From: Alphaproteobacteria bacterium
Lineage (GTDB): Bacteria; Desulfobacterota; Binatia; UBA12015
DNA: 33,336 bases
Reading direction: 5' to 3'
Assembly: GCA_017853315.1 (NCBI GenBank)
Contig: JAFMJW010000014.1
Location: 1-33,336 of the forward strand
The notes under the pieces were generated by a model. That model made no database searches and was not told the DNA's origin. It was given only the letters and a program-made list of their open reading frames with translations. Positions 32,802 through 33,336 of the stretch are shown here, one piece after another. Numbering within the stretch: position 1 is the stretch's first letter; each line of letters starts with the position of its first letter. A program made the translations under genes and the position numbers.

Positions 32802-33134
32802 TCAGACCCCGAAGGACGCGCCGCAGCCGCAGCTCCGCTTCACGTTCGGGTTGCGCAGGTTGAACCCGGCGTGCATCAGGTCGTCGCTGTAGTCGAGCTC
32901 GGTGCCGTTCAGGTACAGGAAGCTCTTGCGGTCGACGATGACCCGGGCGCCGTCGCGCTCGAAGACCCGGTCGCCGTCGCGCTTCTGGTCGAGGTCCATC
33001 TTGTAGGACAGACCCGAGCAGCCGCCACCCACGACCTTCACGCGCAGGCCCTTGTCACCGAGGGCGGCGTCGGGGCACAGCGCGAGGATCTTCTGCACCG
33101 CGCTGTCGCTCAGCTGGATCCCTGCGGCCGGCAT
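32802..33134 (-). CDS. iscA: A-type Fe-S carrier protein IscA
   Basis: The protein is 110 aa. The three conserved cysteines are present: C39 in VVGGGCSGLSY and C102/C104 in SCGCGASF at the C terminus. LDYSDDLMHAGFNLRNPN is the typical HesB/IscA block before them. A-type carriers accept clusters from IscU and pass them to target proteins. It lies between iscU (41 bp upstream) and hscB (1 bp downstream). Confidence 0.94.
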   Translation of the reverse strand: MPAAGIQLSDSAVQKILALCPDAALGDKGLRVKVVGGGCSGLSYKMDLDQKRDGDRVFERDGARVIVDRKSFLYLNGTELDYSDDLMHAGFNLRNPNVKRSCGCGASFGV

Positions 33135-33175
33135 CTTCGACTCCTTCCCGATCTCCCGGAGGACGCGATCGCGGC

Positions 33176-33336
33176 TCAGGCCGCGTCGGTCTCCTTCGAG
33201 CCCGGGCGGCGCGACTGCCAGTCCTTCACGGCGGCCTTGATCGCGTCCTCGGCGAGTACCGAGCAGTGGATCTTCACGGGAGGCAGCGAGAGCTCCTCGA
33301 CGATCACCGAGTTCTTGATGCCCATGACCTCGTCGA
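33176..33336 (-). CDS. iscU: Fe-S scaffold IscU, C-terminal part only
   Basis: The last 53 residues are visible; the gene runs out of the window at the right edge. The segment IKNSVIVEELSLPPVKIHCSVLAEDAIKAAVKDW is the IscU signature. It includes the LPPVK motif bound by HscA and the third cluster cysteine in KIHCSVLAEDA. IscU is the scaffold on which IscS builds [2Fe-2S] clusters. iscS would be expected just upstream of it, outside this window. Confidence 0.95.
   Translation of the reverse strand, partial: DEVMGIKNSVIVEELSLPPVKIHCSVLAEDAIKAAVKDWQSRRPGSKETDAA

Overview
The window is very GC-rich DNA from a Gram-negative bacterium. Two proteins carry lipoprotein signal peptides, and there are periplasmic disulfide and foldase proteins. 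Third codon positions are almost all G or C. The gene mix (ISC-type Fe-S assembly with HscA/HscB, selenocysteine insertion, full-length Lhr helicase, a wax-ester-synthase homologue, a bacterial protein-O-mannosyltransferase-like enzyme) fits a GC-rich deltaproteobacterial lineage such as Myxococcota. That placement is an inference. No rRNA, tRNA, CRISPR array or intact insertion sequence was seen.

Layout. 1-2816 (+): the 3' part of a Gly-rich low-complexity protein, then a TPR lipoprotein with a Pro/Ala tail. 2882-9010 (-): a four-gene operon tied together by 4-nt stop/start overlaps. It encodes a large membrane protein joining two glycosyltransferase-like halves behind a secreted beta-rich domain, a smaller membrane-anchored protein with a paralogous outer domain, an ArsC-type reductase, and a WS/DGAT acyltransferase homologue lacking its second active-site histidine. 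8961-10717 (+): a VKOR-DsbA fusion for disulfide formation and a VanZ-family protein. 10689-12491 (-): a protein that looks like a decayed sigma-54 activator (AAA+ domain without key residues, Fis-like C terminus) and a small coiled-coil protein. 12600-13571 (+): a parvulin-type foldase lipoprotein. 13709-21573 (-): lhr, selA, selB. 21817-22998 (+): a DUF4143-type ATPase whose start lies inside a perfect 31-bp palindrome, flanked by non-coding DNA. 23380-28398 (+): cca coupled to a complete cytoplasmic and membrane part of a BMP-type (nucleoside-like) ABC importer. 28403-33336 (-): the ISC operon iscU(partial)-iscA-hscB-hscA-fdx, then an Rrf2/IscR regulator, a small conserved protein and a zinc-ribbon membrane protein.

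How the genes work together. The ISC genes build and deliver Fe-S clusters, and the Rrf2 protein probably senses cluster status. SelA makes Sec-tRNA and SelB delivers it. The VKOR-DsbA protein oxidises exported cysteines. The 2882-9010 operon is the best candidate for something undescribed: an envelope glycosylation module with two paralogous carbohydrate-binding-like outer domains, co-translated with a thiol reductase and a probably altered acyltransferase. Second choices are the pseudo-enhancer-binding protein (10965-12491) and the palindrome-controlled ATPase (21795-22998).
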